DNA of 64,000 nucleotides, from the NCBI RefSeq assembly GCF_025340265.1, contig NZ_CP022707.1:1860501-1924500 (forward strand). Direction: 5' to 3'. The translations under genes and the position numbers were made by a program. Position 1 is the stretch's first letter. Each line of letters opens with the position of its first letter. The stretch is from Novosphingobium sp. 9. GTDB lineage: Bacteria; Pseudomonadota; Alphaproteobacteria; Sphingomonadales; Sphingomonadaceae. Under the pieces are notes generated by a model. The model ran no database searches, was not told where the DNA came from, and saw nothing but the letters and a program-made list of their open reading frames with translations. Below, piece by piece: positions 7,876-16,960 of the stretch.

Positions 7876-9837
7876 TCAGTTGGTCGAGGCGGCGGGCGCG
7901 TTACCGCCCAGCTGCTGGACCACCGTCTTGATCGCGGCGGGGTGCTTGATCACGCCCACGTCCTTGCGGATCGCCTTGGTCAGCGCCTGGGTGTACTCGT
8001 CACCCTGCTGCTGGCCCAGTTCGGTCTGCGCCGAGGCGATGGCCTGCGGCGGAACCTGCGCGCCGGGCTTCACGGTCTTGAGGAAGACCACGAACCAGCC
8101 GCGCTTGTCCGGCGCTGCCTGCACCTTCACGGTGCCCTGAGCCATATGGAACAGCAGCGAGACCGGCGGCGGGATCTGGCGACCCTGCTGCATCATCTGC
8201 GTCAGCACCGCACGCGAGAGGCCGATCGGCTGGACCGGGGGCAGCGGCTTGCCCGCCGCCGAGAGGCCCGCTGCCGGGTCCTTGGCCTTGAGCACGGCAT
8301 CGCGCACCTTCAGGGCTGCGCCCTTGGCGGCATCGAACCCGGCGTCGAGCTTGTAGGCCTGCGCGACGTCACCCTTGATCTGTGCGAGCGGCGCGGGCGC
8401 CGATTCGTCGATCTGGGACACGTCGAACAGGATCACGCTCTTGCCGCGCACGGCCTCGGCGACCTGCGGCTGGTTCTGTTCCATCGAGAATGCGGTCTTG
8501 ATCACCGGGACCAGTTCGGGTGCCAGCGCTTCCTGCGGCTTGCCGTAGACCTTGCCGTCAGCGGTGATCGGCTCGGACGTCTTGACTTCGAGGCCCATCG
8601 CCTTGGCAACGTCGGGCAGGCCTGCGCCGCCATCGAACTGCGACTGGATCTTGCTCAGCATCGCCGAGAACGCAGCGGTCTGCTTGGCAGTGGCCAGCGT
8701 CTTGGCGATATCGGCCTTGACCTGATCGAGCGACTGCGCGGGCTTGGTGGTCACGCTGTCGATGCGGATCACGTACCAGCCGAGCACGCCCTTCTGCGGC
8801 GGCAGAAGCTGACCCGAAGGGGCCGCAAAGATCGCGTTGGCGACGGGCTGCGAGATCTGGTTGGCGAAAGCGTTGTTGTCGAGCGGGCCGACCTTGGCGG
8901 TCGACAGACCCTTGGCCTTGGCCACGTCGTCGAGCGACTTGCCGCCCTTGACCTCGGCCTCGACCGCGTTGGCGGTGTTCTGGTCAGCGACGATCAGCTG
9001 GGTCACGCTGCGCAGGTTCTGCGCGGCGTACTGGGCCTGATCCTTCTGGTACTGCGCGGCGATCTCTGCATCGGTCGGCGCAGGCACGTTCTTCATCGCC
9101 GCCTCGTCGAACAGGGCATAGCGCACTGTGCGACGTTCGGGGCGCTGGAAGCGGGTGATGTGCGCATTGTAATAGGCGTTCAGCTGCGCGGCCGAAGGGT
9201 CGCCCTGCGGCGCGAAGGCCAGCGCGGGAACCTCGATGATCGCGCCCTCACGGCTTTCGCCGAGCATGGCGGCGTAGCGTTCCGCCAGCGCCTTGGGCAT
9301 CACCGTGCCAAAGCCTGCAGGCACCACCAGCTGGCGGGCGATGAGACCCTGGGCGATGTCGTCACGCAGTGACTGCTCGGTGATGTTGCGCTGGGCCAGC
9401 GCCTGCTTGAAGGTGTCCTGGCTGAACTTGCCGTCAACGCCCGCGAACGCCGGGATCGAGGCGATCTCGCTGTCGATCAGGCGGTCGCCCGCAACAATCC
9501 CGTGCTTCTGGCCCCACACGCCCACGGCCACGCGGTCGACCAGATCGTTAAGCACGTCGTCGAGCGCGCCCTGGGCGATCATCAGGCCCATCGTCGCGGT
9601 CGGCTGCTGCTGCTGGATGCGCTGGAAGGCGACCTGCATCGACTGGGTGAGCGTCTGCTGGTCGATCGGCTTGCCGCCGACGACCGCGACCGAACCGGAA
9701 CTGTCGTCGCCAGTCACGCTGGAGGTGAAGTTCGACAGATCACCGCTGGTGAAAGCGAAGATGATGACGATCAGGAACAGCGCCGCAACGACGACACCGA
9801 ACTTGGACTTGATTAGGGAGCGAAGACCAGAAAGCAT
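7876..9837 (-). CDS. ppiD: Peptidylprolyl isomerase, PpiD/SurA type, membrane-anchored
   Basis: A 653-residue periplasmic folding chaperone anchored by one N-terminal helix (about residues 13-29, after the basic stretch RSLIKSK). SurA_N-like sequence follows (IDQQTLTQSMQVAFQRI and DVLNDLVDRVAV), then a PPIC/parvulin domain around residues 250-360, and a second divergent PPIase-like half. Length and order match alphaproteobacterial PpiD. The ATG at 9837 starts just before the anchor. It is upstream of trpE on the same strand and divergent from tpiA. Confidence 0.93.
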   Translation of the reverse strand: MLSGLRSLIKSKFGVVVAALFLIVIIFAFTSGDLSNFTSSVTGDDSSGSVAVVGGKPIDQQTLTQSMQVAFQRIQQQQPTATMGLMIAQGALDDVLNDLVDRVAVGVWGQKHGIVAGDRLIDSEIASIPAFAGVDGKFSQDTFKQALAQRNITEQSLRDDIAQGLIARQLVVPAGFGTVMPKALAERYAAMLGESREGAIIEVPALAFAPQGDPSAAQLNAYYNAHITRFQRPERRTVRYALFDEAAMKNVPAPTDAEIAAQYQKDQAQYAAQNLRSVTQLIVADQNTANAVEAEVKGGKSLDDVAKAKGLSTAKVGPLDNNAFANQISQPVANAIFAAPSGQLLPPQKGVLGWYVIRIDSVTTKPAQSLDQVKADIAKTLATAKQTAAFSAMLSKIQSQFDGGAGLPDVAKAMGLEVKTSEPITADGKVYGKPQEALAPELVPVIKTAFSMEQNQPQVAEAVRGKSVILFDVSQIDESAPAPLAQIKGDVAQAYKLDAGFDAAKGAALKVRDAVLKAKDPAAGLSAAGKPLPPVQPIGLSRAVLTQMMQQGRQIPPPVSLLFHMAQGTVKVQAAPDKRGWFVVFLKTVKPGAQVPPQAIASAQTELGQQQGDEYTQALTKAIRKDVGVIKHPAAIKTVVQQLGGNAPAASTN

Positions 9838-10158
9838 GACCCTGCCGAAATTGCATATGACAAAATGTCCATGTGCGCCGCACGCATGCGCGTCCGGCAG
9901 ATGGATCGCGGCAGGCTTTAGGGGGCCTTTGTCCATCCTGCAATGGCTGGCGACGCGCACGGGCGCAATCAACGGAGCAGGAAATGCAAGCCACGTCCTG
10001 TCGCACCGGTTTTGACAAGTCGCCCTCCACTGGCCTAGCTGCGCGGCAATGGTGGCGACATGATTCCTCTTCTGATCGGGGAATCGTCCGGGTAATGTCT
10101 GTCGAGCGCGTCCGCGCCGCAGCCCTGTTCGCCGCGGGGGTTTATTGAAGGTACTACT
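9838..10158. promoter_or_regulatory. Divergent ppiD/tpiA promoter region
   Basis: This 321-nt gap between divergent ppiD and tpiA has no convincing gene. On the plus strand TTGACA at 10012-10017 is followed after 18 nt by TAGCTG at 10036-10041, a weak sigma-70-like candidate for tpiA. A GAAGGT motif sits just upstream of the tpiA ATG. Nothing else structured stands out. Confidence 0.3.
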
Positions 10159-10914
10159 ATGGCTGCTCTGCCTTACATCGTCGGCAACTGGAAAATGAAC
10201 GGCACGCGTGCGATGCTCAACGAGCTTCGTGCGATCGACCGTGCAGCTGGCCGTCTGCCGCGCGTGCAGGTGGCGATCGCGCCGCCCGCCACGCTGATCT
10301 TCCGCGCCCGTGACGCGGTCGAACTGATCGGGATCGGCGGTCAGGACTGCCACGCGCTCGAATCGGGCGCCTTCACCGGCGACGTCTCGGCGCCGATGCT
10401 GCGCGATGCGGGCGCCGACTTCACCATCGTCGGCCACTCCGAGCGTCGCACGCTCCATGGCGAGAGCAATTCGGACGTACGCGCCAAGGCGGAAGCCGCG
10501 CTGTCGGCGAATCTTGGCGTGATCGTCTGCGTCGGCGAAAGCCTAGACGTGCGCGAGGCGGGCAGGGCGCTCGATGTCGTGACCGCGCAGCTGGGCGAGA
10601 GCCTGCCGCTGTCCGAGCAGGCGGCGGAGAAGCTGTCTGTCGCCTATGAGCCGATCTGGGCGATCGGCACCGGCAAGGTCTGCGCAGCTTCCGATGTCGC
10701 CGAGATGCACGCGGCGCTGCGCGCCAAGCTGGTCGAAGTCTACGGCGAGGCAGGCGCGCAGGTGCGCATCCTCTACGGCGGCTCGGTCAAGGCGGACAAC
10801 GCGGGCGAGCTGCTCGAAACCCCGGAAGTCGGCGGCGCACTTGTCGGCGGCGCCAGCCTGACCGCGGAAAGCTTCCTCGCCATCGTTGGCGCGGCAGCGG
10901 CCCTGCAGGACTGA
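10159..10914 (+). CDS. tpiA: Triose-phosphate isomerase
   Basis: TpiA interconverts dihydroxyacetone phosphate and glyceraldehyde 3-phosphate in glycolysis and gluconeogenesis. The 251-residue TIM barrel has GNWKMNG with the substrate Lys, the catalytic His in IVGHSERR, the catalytic Glu in AYEPIWAIGTGK (loop 6) and the phosphate-binding LYGGSVK. Length is standard. tpiA, secG and pyrG follow one another on the same strand. Confidence 0.99.
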   Translation: MAALPYIVGNWKMNGTRAMLNELRAIDRAAGRLPRVQVAIAPPATLIFRARDAVELIGIGGQDCHALESGAFTGDVSAPMLRDAGADFTIVGHSERRTLHGESNSDVRAKAEAALSANLGVIVCVGESLDVREAGRALDVVTAQLGESLPLSEQAAEKLSVAYEPIWAIGTGKVCAASDVAEMHAALRAKLVEVYGEAGAQVRILYGGSVKADNAGELLETPEVGGALVGGASLTAESFLAIVGAAAALQD

Positions 10915-11052
10915 GTTCGGGGACTATATTTGTGACGGTTTGCGGTCGGGCTTGTGCCGTCAGCGGACCAAGCGGGTTGCGTAAGAAAGGGCTTGGCCCT
11001 ATCTGCGCGACAACAAGGCGGGCGCTTGGCCCACGACGAGGCTGATTCTGAC

Positions 11053-11421
11053 ATGCTGTTCCAATTCCTCACCATCGTTCAGGCACTGGTGGCTGCCGCT
11101 CTCGTGGCAGTGATCCTGATGCAGCAGTCCGAAGGTGGCGGTCTTGGCACGGGCGGCAGCCCTTCGGGCGTGATGTCGGCGCGCGGTGCGGCCAATATCA
11201 TGACGCGCCTGACCAGCATCCTGGCTGGTGTTTTCGTGCTGCTCAGCATCGTGCTCGCCTCGCTGGCTGTGGGCGCAAGCTCGGGCCGCCAGATCGATAC
11301 CTCGCTGCAGCGCAACATCCAGCAGCAGGCACCGGCTTCGACCGCGCCTGCCGCACCGGCTCCGGCACCTGCCGCGACCGGCGCTGCCGCCGATCCGCTT
11401 TCGGGTGCCGCCAAGCAGTAA
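11053..11421 (+). CDS. secG: Preprotein translocase subunit SecG
   Basis: SecG is the small accessory subunit of the SecYEG channel. The 122-residue protein has two membrane helices (about residues 3-21 and 51-71) flanking the conserved loop MQQSEGGGLGTGG. An Ala/Pro-rich tail of about 40 residues follows, longer than in enterics but usual in sphingomonads. The ATG at 11053 begins directly at the first helix. The tail is low complexity and probably cytoplasmic or periplasmic linker. Confidence 0.95.
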   Translation: MLFQFLTIVQALVAAALVAVILMQQSEGGGLGTGGSPSGVMSARGAANIMTRLTSILAGVFVLLSIVLASLAVGASSGRQIDTSLQRNIQQQAPASTAPAAPAPAPAATGAAADPLSGAAKQ

Positions 11422-11484
11422 GCTGCTGGAATGGCGCCTTGTCGGTCGCAGCCTGACCGACACTTGAGAGCCTGATTTTTCGCG

Positions 11485-11518
11485 GGCGCCCGGCAGGGTC
11501 GGGCGCCTTTCGTTTGTT
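11485..11518 (+). terminator. Rho-independent terminator after secG
   Basis: An 8-bp perfect GC stem (GGCGCCCG at 11485-11492, CGGGCGCC at 11500-11507) with a 7-nt loop is followed by TTTCGTTTGTT. It lies 64 nt after the secG stop and before pyrG, so pyrG probably has its own promoter in the 67 nt that follow. Confidence 0.8.
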
Positions 11519-11585
11519 CATTTTGTGGATTTCGGCACAAGGGCTCTTGCCTTTGGGCCTCCATGCGATTTAGGGGCCGACTCCC

Positions 11586-13220
11586 ATGGCGCGGCATATT
11601 TTTATCACCGGCGGCGTGGTCTCCTCGCTCGGCAAGGGTCTCATGGCAGCGAGCCTCGCGGCTCTCCTGCAGGCACGCGGATATCGCGTGCGCATCCGCA
11701 AGTTCGATCCCTACCTCAACGTCGATCCGGGCACGATGAGCCCGTATCAGCACGGCGAGGTCTTCGTGACCGACGACGGCGCGGAGACGGATCTCGATCT
11801 CGGCCACTACGAGCGCTTCACCGGCGTCTCGGCCCATCAGAGCGACAATATCACTTCGGGCCGCATCTATCGTGACATCATCACGAAGGAGCGCCGTGGC
11901 GACTATCTGGGCGCGACGGTGCAGGTGATCCCGCATGTCACCGACCAGATCAAGGACTTCGCGCTTGACGATGCCGACGACCTCGATTTCGTGCTCTGCG
12001 AGATCGGCGGGACCGTCGGCGACATCGAGGGCCTGCCCTTCGTCGAGGCGATGCGCCAGCTGCGCAACGAACTGGGGCGCGAGCAGACCTGCTTCGTCCA
12101 CGTCACGCTGGTGCCCTACATCGCGGCTGCGGGCGAGCTGAAGACCAAGCCGACGCAGCACTCGGTGCGCGAGCTGACCGGCCTCGGCATCCAGCCCGAC
12201 ATCCTGCTGTGCCGCTGCGACCGTCCGCTGCCCGAGGGTGAGCGCCGCAAGATCGCGCTGTTCTGCAATGTGCGTCCGCAAGCAGTCATCCAGGCGCTCG
12301 ACGCGCCGAACATCTACGCGGTGCCGCTCCAGTACCACCAGGAAGGCCTCGACGCCGAAGTGCTCCATCACTTCGGGATGGAAGAGACTTCGGTGGCCCC
12401 CGACATGGCGCGCTGGGACGACATCACCGACCGCTACGAGAACCCCGAAGGCGAAGTGACCATCGGCGTCGTCGGCAAGTACGTTGGCCTGCCCGATGCC
12501 TACAAGTCGCTGAACGAGGCGCTCGTCCACGGTGGCATGGCCAACCGCGTCAAGGTCCACATCAAGTGGATCGACGCCGAGCTGTTCGAGAAGGCCGATT
12601 CGGAAATCGCTGCCGAGCTGGAGCCGATGCACGGCATTCTCGTGCCCGGCGGCTTCGGTGAGCGCGGCGCAGAAGGCAAGATCGCCTCGGTGCGCTTCGC
12701 CCGCGAACGCAACGTGCCGTTCCTCGGCATTTGCCTAGGCATGCAGATGGCCTGCATCGAGGGCGCCCGCCATGCCGGTGTCGCCAAGGCCAGCTCGACC
12801 GAGTTCGGCCCGACCGACGAACCCGTCGTCGGCATCATCACCGAGTGGATGGGCAAGGATGGTCTTGAGCAGCGCGCTTCGGGCGGCGATCTGGGCGGCA
12901 CCATGCGCCTTGGCGCCTACACGGCCGAGCTTTCGCCCAACAGCCACGTCGCCTCGCTCTACGGTTCGACCACGATCAGCGAGCGCCACCGCCACCGCTA
13001 CGAGGTCAACGCCTCGTATCGCGAGCAGTTGGAAGGCAGCGGCCTGATCTTCGCCGGCATGTCGCCCGATGGCCTGCTGCCCGAGATCGTCGAGCGGCCG
13101 GACCATCCGTGGTTCGTCGGCGTACAGTTCCACCCGGAGCTGAAGTCGCGCCCGTTCGAGCCGCACCCGCTGTTCGCCGGTTTCATCGCCGCCGCGCTGC
13201 GTCAGGCCCGTCTGGTCTGA
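11586..13220 (+). CDS. pyrG: CTP synthase
   Basis: PyrG aminates UTP to CTP using glutamine and ATP. The 544-residue protein has the N-terminal synthetase domain ([14 protein letters not shown] with the P-loop, [15 protein letters not shown]) and a C-terminal class I glutamine amidotransferase domain with the nucleophile Cys in [11 protein letters not shown] and the His/Glu pair in [10 protein letters not shown]. Length and start ([10 protein letters not shown]) are canonical. A bidirectional terminator follows. Confidence 0.99.
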   Translation: MARHIFITGGVVSSLGKGLMAASLAALLQARGYRVRIRKFDPYLNVDPGTMSPYQHGEVFVTDDGAETDLDLGHYERFTGVSAHQSDNITSGRIYRDIITKERRGDYLGATVQVIPHVTDQIKDFALDDADDLDFVLCEIGGTVGDIEGLPFVEAMRQLRNELGREQTCFVHVTLVPYIAAAGELKTKPTQHSVRELTGLGIQPDILLCRCDRPLPEGERRKIALFCNVRPQAVIQALDAPNIYAVPLQYHQEGLDAEVLHHFGMEETSVAPDMARWDDITDRYENPEGEVTIGVVGKYVGLPDAYKSLNEALVHGGMANRVKVHIKWIDAELFEKADSEIAAELEPMHGILVPGGFGERGAEGKIASVRFARERNVPFLGICLGMQMACIEGARHAGVAKASSTEFGPTDEPVVGIITEWMGKDGLEQRASGGDLGGTMRLGAYTAELSPNSHVASLYGSTTISERHRHRYEVNASYREQLEGSGLIFAGMSPDGLLPEIVERPDHPWFVGVQFHPELKSRPFEPHPLFAGFIAAALRQARLV

Positions 13221-13242
13221 CGCTTTCGTCGGCCGACTAGAA

Positions 13243-13288
13243 AAACGAAAAGGGCCGGGGCGGATGATCGCCTCGGCCCTTTTCGTTT
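13243..13288. terminator. Bidirectional terminator between pyrG and the diguanylate cyclase
   Basis: A perfect 15-bp inverted repeat (AAACGAAAAGGGCCG at 13243-13257, its complement at 13274-13288) is A-rich on one flank and T-rich on the other. It can therefore end transcription of pyrG on the plus strand and of the convergent GGDEF gene on the minus strand. Confidence 0.85.
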
Positions 13289-13355
13289 GCGTTCACGAGA
13301 TCAGGCGCGGGAAGGGTAGTTACCCGCTCTATCGGGTCCTGCCCCAGGGCGAGGC

Positions 13356-14345
13356 TCAGCTTTCGCCGCGCATCATCCAGCGATTGCGGCCGCCGCGCTT
13401 GGCGAGATAGAGCGGCTCGTCGGCAGCTGCGATCCAGTCTTCGGCACTGTCGAACAAAGTGTCGAGCGGCGCGATTCCGAAGCTGGCCGTGACGTTCAGG
13501 GTTTTGCCTCCGCCGATGTCTATGGCCATGTCCTCGACCACCTTGCGGAACCGCTCGGTCACGATCCGGGCATCGGCTGCACTGGTCTCAGGCAGCATCA
13601 TCGCGAACTCCTCGCCGCCCAGTCGCCCGAAGACATCGCTGGGTCGCTTGTCCGCGTTGAGGCGCTGGGCCACCTCGCGCAGTACGATGTCACCGGCGCG
13701 ATGTCCGTGCGTGTCGTTGACGGCCTTGAAGTGATCGATGTCGATCATCACCATGCAACCGGGGCCGCCATAGCGTGCGAACCGTTCGCGCTCCTGCTCG
13801 GCGCGGTCGAGAAAACCCCGGCGACTGTGCGCGCCGGTCAGCGGGTCTCGGATCGCGGCGGTACGCAGTTCGAACTCCTTCATGACCAGCCGCGCAAACC
13901 CGCGCATCAGATCGATCTCGCTGTCCTTGTAGTTGCGCGCATGCGTATCGATCGCGCAGAGCATGCCCACGTTGTAGCCGTCGGGCGTCTCAAGCGGGAT
14001 GCCTAGATAGCTGCGGATATTGGGATTGCCGGTGACAAGAGGATTTTCGGCAAAGCGCGCGTCGATCTGGGCATCGGGAATCATGAACGGCTCACGATGC
14101 TGGATGCCATATGTGCAGAAAGATATCTCGCGTGCGGTCTCACAGGCTTCGAGGCCACGCCGGGCCTTGAACCACTGCCGGTCCTCATCGAGCAGCGTCA
14201 CCAGCGCCATCGGTACGGAGAGTACCGAGCGCACAAGCTGGACGATATTGTCGAACGGTTCTTCCGGCGCCGTGTCCAGAACGTCGAGACGTCGCAGCGC
14301 GCCGAGGCGCCCGGCTTCATCCTGCAGTTTCGTGTCTTCGATCAT
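13356..14345 (-). CDS. GAF-GGDEF diguanylate cyclase
   Basis: A 329-residue soluble signalling protein: a GAF sensor domain (about residues 25-160) and a C-terminal GGDEF domain (about 165-325). The active-site loop is RLGGEEF, which supports c-di-GMP synthesis. An RxxD inhibitory site (RPSD) lies five residues before it, so product inhibition is expected. There is no membrane segment. It is convergent with pyrG and has no obvious operon partner. The GAF ligand is unknown. Confidence 0.93.
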   Translation of the reverse strand: MIEDTKLQDEAGRLGALRRLDVLDTAPEEPFDNIVQLVRSVLSVPMALVTLLDEDRQWFKARRGLEACETAREISFCTYGIQHREPFMIPDAQIDARFAENPLVTGNPNIRSYLGIPLETPDGYNVGMLCAIDTHARNYKDSEIDLMRGFARLVMKEFELRTAAIRDPLTGAHSRRGFLDRAEQERERFARYGGPGCMVMIDIDHFKAVNDTHGHRAGDIVLREVAQRLNADKRPSDVFGRLGGEEFAMMLPETSAADARIVTERFRKVVEDMAIDIGGGKTLNVTASFGIAPLDTLFDSAEDWIAAADEPLYLAKRGGRNRWMMRGES

Positions 14346-14475
14346 CGTTGCGTCCGTCGATGCTTCTAGCCAAGGCGTCGCCGGCTAACGCCCTGCGTAA
14401 AGTATCTAGCCCAGACAGTTGGATGGCGGCAACCGGCTCTCGGCAGGGCGGAGGAATTCAGCGCTGCATGACAAA

Positions 14476-14503
14476 AGGGCGGCCCGGAAAACCGGACCGC
14501 CCT
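14476..14503 (-). terminator. Terminator downstream of hsp20
   Basis: On the minus strand AGGGCGGTCCGG, a 4-nt AT-rich loop and CCGGGCCGCCCT form a 12-bp stem with one mismatch, followed by TTTTGTC. It starts 35 nt past the hsp20 stop. Confidence 0.75.
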
Positions 14504-14537
14504 ATAACGAGCAACAAGGGAGAGGTGAGCGCGCGGA

Positions 14538-15002
14538 TCAGGCCGCTGCGCTGCCTTCGTCGTTCTCCACCACCGTCAACTGGTTGCCGCCGATGGCGAT
14601 CTTCTTGGGCTTCATCGCCTCGGGCACTTCGCGTGCAAGGTCGATCACCAGGAGACCGTCGGCCATGTCGGCGCCGGTGACGCGGACATAATCGGCCAGT
14701 TCGAAGCGACGCTCGAACCCGCGCTGGGCGATGCCGACGTGCAGGTATTCGCCCTCGGCATGATCCTCGGGCTTGGAACCCTTGACGATCAGCAGGTTGG
14801 CCTGCGCGGTGATGTCGATATCGGCGGACTTGAAACCGGCGACCGCCAGCGTGATGCGGTAGTCGTCCTGGCTACGGCGCTCGATATTGAACGGGGGGTA
14901 CTTGTCGCCGCCGTTCACCCGGTTCTGGTTCTCGATCATGTCGAACAAACGATCGAAACCGACCATGGTGCGGCGATAGGGCGAAAAATCGACACGGTTC
15001 AT
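14538..15002 (-). CDS. Small heat shock protein, Hsp20/IbpA family
   Basis: A 154-residue holdase chaperone that binds unfolding proteins. The alpha-crystallin domain spans about residues 35-130 (PPFNIERRSQDDYRITLAVAG; the later GFERRFELADYV is the usual signature). The N-terminus FSPYRRTMVGFDRLFDMIE is IbpA-like. The ATG at 15002 has AGGA 8 nt upstream. That site is embedded in a ROSE-like hairpin, and a sigma-32-like promoter lies about 100 nt upstream. Both point to heat-induced expression at transcription and translation. Confidence 0.96.
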   Translation of the reverse strand: MNRVDFSPYRRTMVGFDRLFDMIENQNRVNGGDKYPPFNIERRSQDDYRITLAVAGFKSADIDITAQANLLIVKGSKPEDHAEGEYLHVGIAQRGFERRFELADYVRVTGADMADGLLVIDLAREVPEAMKPKKIAIGGNQLTVVENDEGSAAA

Positions 15003-15005
15003 GAC

Positions 15006-15029
15006 AAAAATCCTCTGCTGAGCAATCTT
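15006..15029 (-). promoter_or_regulatory. Candidate ROSE-like RNA thermometer in the hsp20 leader
   Basis: Just before the hsp20 start the minus strand reads AAGATTGCT, a 6-nt loop CAGCAG, then AGGATTTTT. TTGCT can pair with the AGGA Shine-Dalgarno with one bulged G, and the stem continues through A-U and G-U pairs to about 8 bp. A U(U/C)GCU facing the ribosome-binding site is the diagnostic element of ROSE thermometers of proteobacterial small heat-shock genes. Folding was judged by eye. Confidence 0.6.
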
Positions 15030-15100
15030 CGTGAAGGGCCCGCACTGCGGCGCCCCGGTTATCGAGCCATCCCCTTGGCGGGCCATGACTCTGCTCCCAA

Positions 15101-15127
15101 GTTATGGTAGCGCCGCAGGCTTTCAAG
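15101..15127 (-). promoter_or_regulatory. Sigma-32 (RpoH)-type heat-shock promoter for hsp20
   Basis: On the minus strand CTTGAAA (15127-15121), a 13-nt spacer and CCATAAC (15107-15101) closely fit the RpoH consensus (CTTGAAA, 11-16 nt, CCCATnT). The expected transcript would have a leader of about 90 nt containing the ROSE-like hairpin. Confidence 0.75.
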
Positions 15128-15194
15128 GGGCACGATGAAAGAGTTTTCATGGCCCCTTCCGAACGGTCGCGCATTACCTCAAGGAGCATCGCAG

Positions 15195-15461
15195 ATGAGC
15201 AGCACCCCGAAAGTCGAGATCTACACCAAGTGGGGTTGCCCGTACTGCGTCGCGGCCAAGGCGCTGCTCGACGACAAGGGCGTCGCCTACGAGGAATATG
15301 ACATCACCATGGGCGGCCCCAAGCGCACCGAGATGGAAGAGCGCGTGCCCGGCGCACGCACCGTGCCACAGGTTCTGGTCGACGGCACGCCCTATGGCGG
15401 TTTCGACGACATCAACGCGCTGGACCGCGCGGGCAAACTCGATCCGGTGCTCGGCCTCTGA
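15195..15461 (+). CDS. grxC: Glutaredoxin 3
   Basis: An 88-residue dithiol glutaredoxin that reduces disulfides with glutathione. It has the active site WGCPYC near residue 14, the TVPQVLVDG cis-Pro loop and the GGFDDINALD glutathione-binding turn. The ATG at 15195 follows AAGGAG with good spacing. The longer in-frame extension upstream has no glutaredoxin character. A carbon-nitrogen hydrolase follows after 20 nt, then a DUF1178 gene, apparently one operon. Confidence 0.96.
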   Translation: MSSTPKVEIYTKWGCPYCVAAKALLDDKGVAYEEYDITMGGPKRTEMEERVPGARTVPQVLVDGTPYGGFDDINALDRAGKLDPVLGL

Positions 15462-15481
15462 TCGCGGAGGCCCGGAATACC

Positions 15482-16309
15482 ATGCCCCGCGCCGCGATCC
15501 TGCAGATGACCAGCGGCATCGACCCCGATGCCAACGCCGCCACGATTGTGGCGGCGGTGAAGGCCGCGCGTGAGGGCGGGGCTGCCATGCTGTTCACGCC
15601 CGAGATGTCCGGCCTGCTCGATCGCGACCGTGCAAGAGGCCGTCCCAAGGTCATGACCGAGACGGAAGACCGCGTACTGGCTGCCGTGCGCGAAGCCGCG
15701 GCGCGGGAAGGGGTGTGGGTCCACCTCGGCTCGCTGGCGATCCGACCCGAGGCGGGGGCAGAGGACCAGCGCTTCGCCAACCGCGCGTTCGTGATCAACG
15801 CGCAAGGTGATGTCGCTGCGCGCTACGACAAGATGCACATGTTCGATGTCGAACTCGATACCGGTGAGACCTGGCGCGAATCCGGGGCCTATGCGCCGGG
15901 CGAGCGCGTCACCACAGTCGAGACTCCGCTCGGCAAACTGGGGCTGGCGATCTGCTACGACATTCGCTTCCCGGCGTTGTTCGAGGCGCTGGGCCGAGCC
16001 ACGTGCGATGTGATCGCGATTCCGGCGGCCTTCACCGTGCCTACGGGCCGCGCGCACTGGCACCTGTTGCAGCGCGCCCGCGCCGTTGAGGCCAGCGCCT
16101 TCGTGCTGAGCGCCGCGCAAGTCGGTGTCCACGAGGATGGGCGCGAAACCTATGGCCACTCGCTAGCGATCGATCCCTGGGGCGAGGTTCTTCTCGACAT
16201 GGGCGGTGAGGTTGCGGGCCTCGGCTTCGTCGATCTCGATCCGGCGCGTCTCGTCGACGTGCGCAGGCAGTTGCCGAGCCTTGCCAATCGTCGCGAGGTG
16301 GCCCGATGA
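15482..16309 (+). CDS. Carbon-nitrogen hydrolase (Nit1-type)
   Basis: A 275-residue nitrilase-superfamily amidase. The catalytic triad is visible: Glu in LFTPEMSG, Lys in RYDKMHMFDVEL and Cys in LAICYDIRFP. YDKMHMFDVEL and GETYGHSLAIDPWGEVL mark the Nit1/NitFhit branch. Characterised members hydrolyse deaminated glutathione, so a repair role is plausible next to glutaredoxin. Substrate specificity is inferred. It overlaps the DUF1178 start by 4 nt. Confidence 0.92.
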   Translation: MPRAAILQMTSGIDPDANAATIVAAVKAAREGGAAMLFTPEMSGLLDRDRARGRPKVMTETEDRVLAAVREAAAREGVWVHLGSLAIRPEAGAEDQRFANRAFVINAQGDVAARYDKMHMFDVELDTGETWRESGAYAPGERVTTVETPLGKLGLAICYDIRFPALFEALGRATCDVIAIPAAFTVPTGRAHWHLLQRARAVEASAFVLSAAQVGVHEDGRETYGHSLAIDPWGEVLLDMGGEVAGLGFVDLDPARLVDVRRQLPSLANRREVAR

Positions 16310-16806
16310 TCGTCTATGATCTCCAGTGCGCGGGCGGCGATCATCGTTTCGAAGGCTGGTTCAAGAGTTCAGGCGATTTCGAGGATCAGCAGGTCAAGGG
16401 GCTGATTTTCTGTCCACACTGCGATTGTTCCGACATAGGTAAGGCCGTGCAGGCGCCGCGCCTGACCCGCAAGGGCAACCAGTTGCCCCAGCATGCGGAG
16501 GCGCCTGCCAAAGCGTCGAAACAGGCTGCCGTATCGGCCGCTCCATCGCCGCAGGCTCCGCCGCCAGGCCCCGAGCAACTCGCTGCCGTCTTGATGCACC
16601 TTGCCACGGTTCAGGCCGAAGTGCTCAAGTCCTCGCGACATGTCGGGAAGCATTTCGTCAAGGAGGCGCGCGCCATGCACTATGGCGAGCAGGATGCCGA
16701 AGCGATCCATGGCGAGGCCAGTCTGGCCGATGCCCGTGCGCTGGCAGAGGAAGGCATCGACCTCGCGCCGCTGCTGTTTCCGCTTACGCCGGAAAAGGCC
16801 AACTGA
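16306..16806 (+). CDS. DUF1178 family protein
   Basis: A 166-residue protein with the DUF1178 layout: N-terminal MIVYDLQCAGGDHRFEGWF, a CPHC zinc-like knuckle at about residues 38-41, a low-complexity Ala/Pro linker and the conserved C-terminal block HVGKHFVKEARAMHYGE. Function is unknown. The ATGA overlap with the nitrilase gene and the grxC-nitrilase-DUF1178 order suggest co-expression. Confidence 0.92.
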   Translation: MIVYDLQCAGGDHRFEGWFKSSGDFEDQQVKGLIFCPHCDCSDIGKAVQAPRLTRKGNQLPQHAEAPAKASKQAAVSAAPSPQAPPPGPEQLAAVLMHLATVQAEVLKSSRHVGKHFVKEARAMHYGEQDAEAIHGEASLADARALAEEGIDLAPLLFPLTPEKAN

Positions 16807-16837
16807 CGGCAGCGAATTTCTCGCGATTTTGAGGGGG

Positions 16838-16914
16838 TGGTGCACCCGACGGGATTCGAACCCATGGCCCCCAGATTAGGAATCTGGTGCTCTATCCGGC
16901 TGAGCTACGGATGC
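16838..16914 (-). tRNA. tRNA-Arg(CCT)
   Basis: Read on the minus strand the 77 nt form a full cloverleaf: a 7-bp acceptor stem (GCATCCG with CGGGTGC, one T-G pair), D-arm GCTCAGCCGGATAGAGC, an anticodon stem CCAGA/TCTGG around TTCCTAA (anticodon CCT, codon AGG), and T-arm GGGTTCGAATCCC. CCA is encoded. It lies just downstream of the DUF1178 gene, in the opposite orientation. Confidence 0.97.
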
Positions 16915-16960
16915 AACGCGGATGCCTCTAGCTTGGGGTTTCACGCTTGGCAATCGTTAG

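Noticed and set aside
7804..9372. A 522-codon plus-strand frame opposite ppiD
   Set aside because: Same antisense pattern; no start signal and no recognisable domain.
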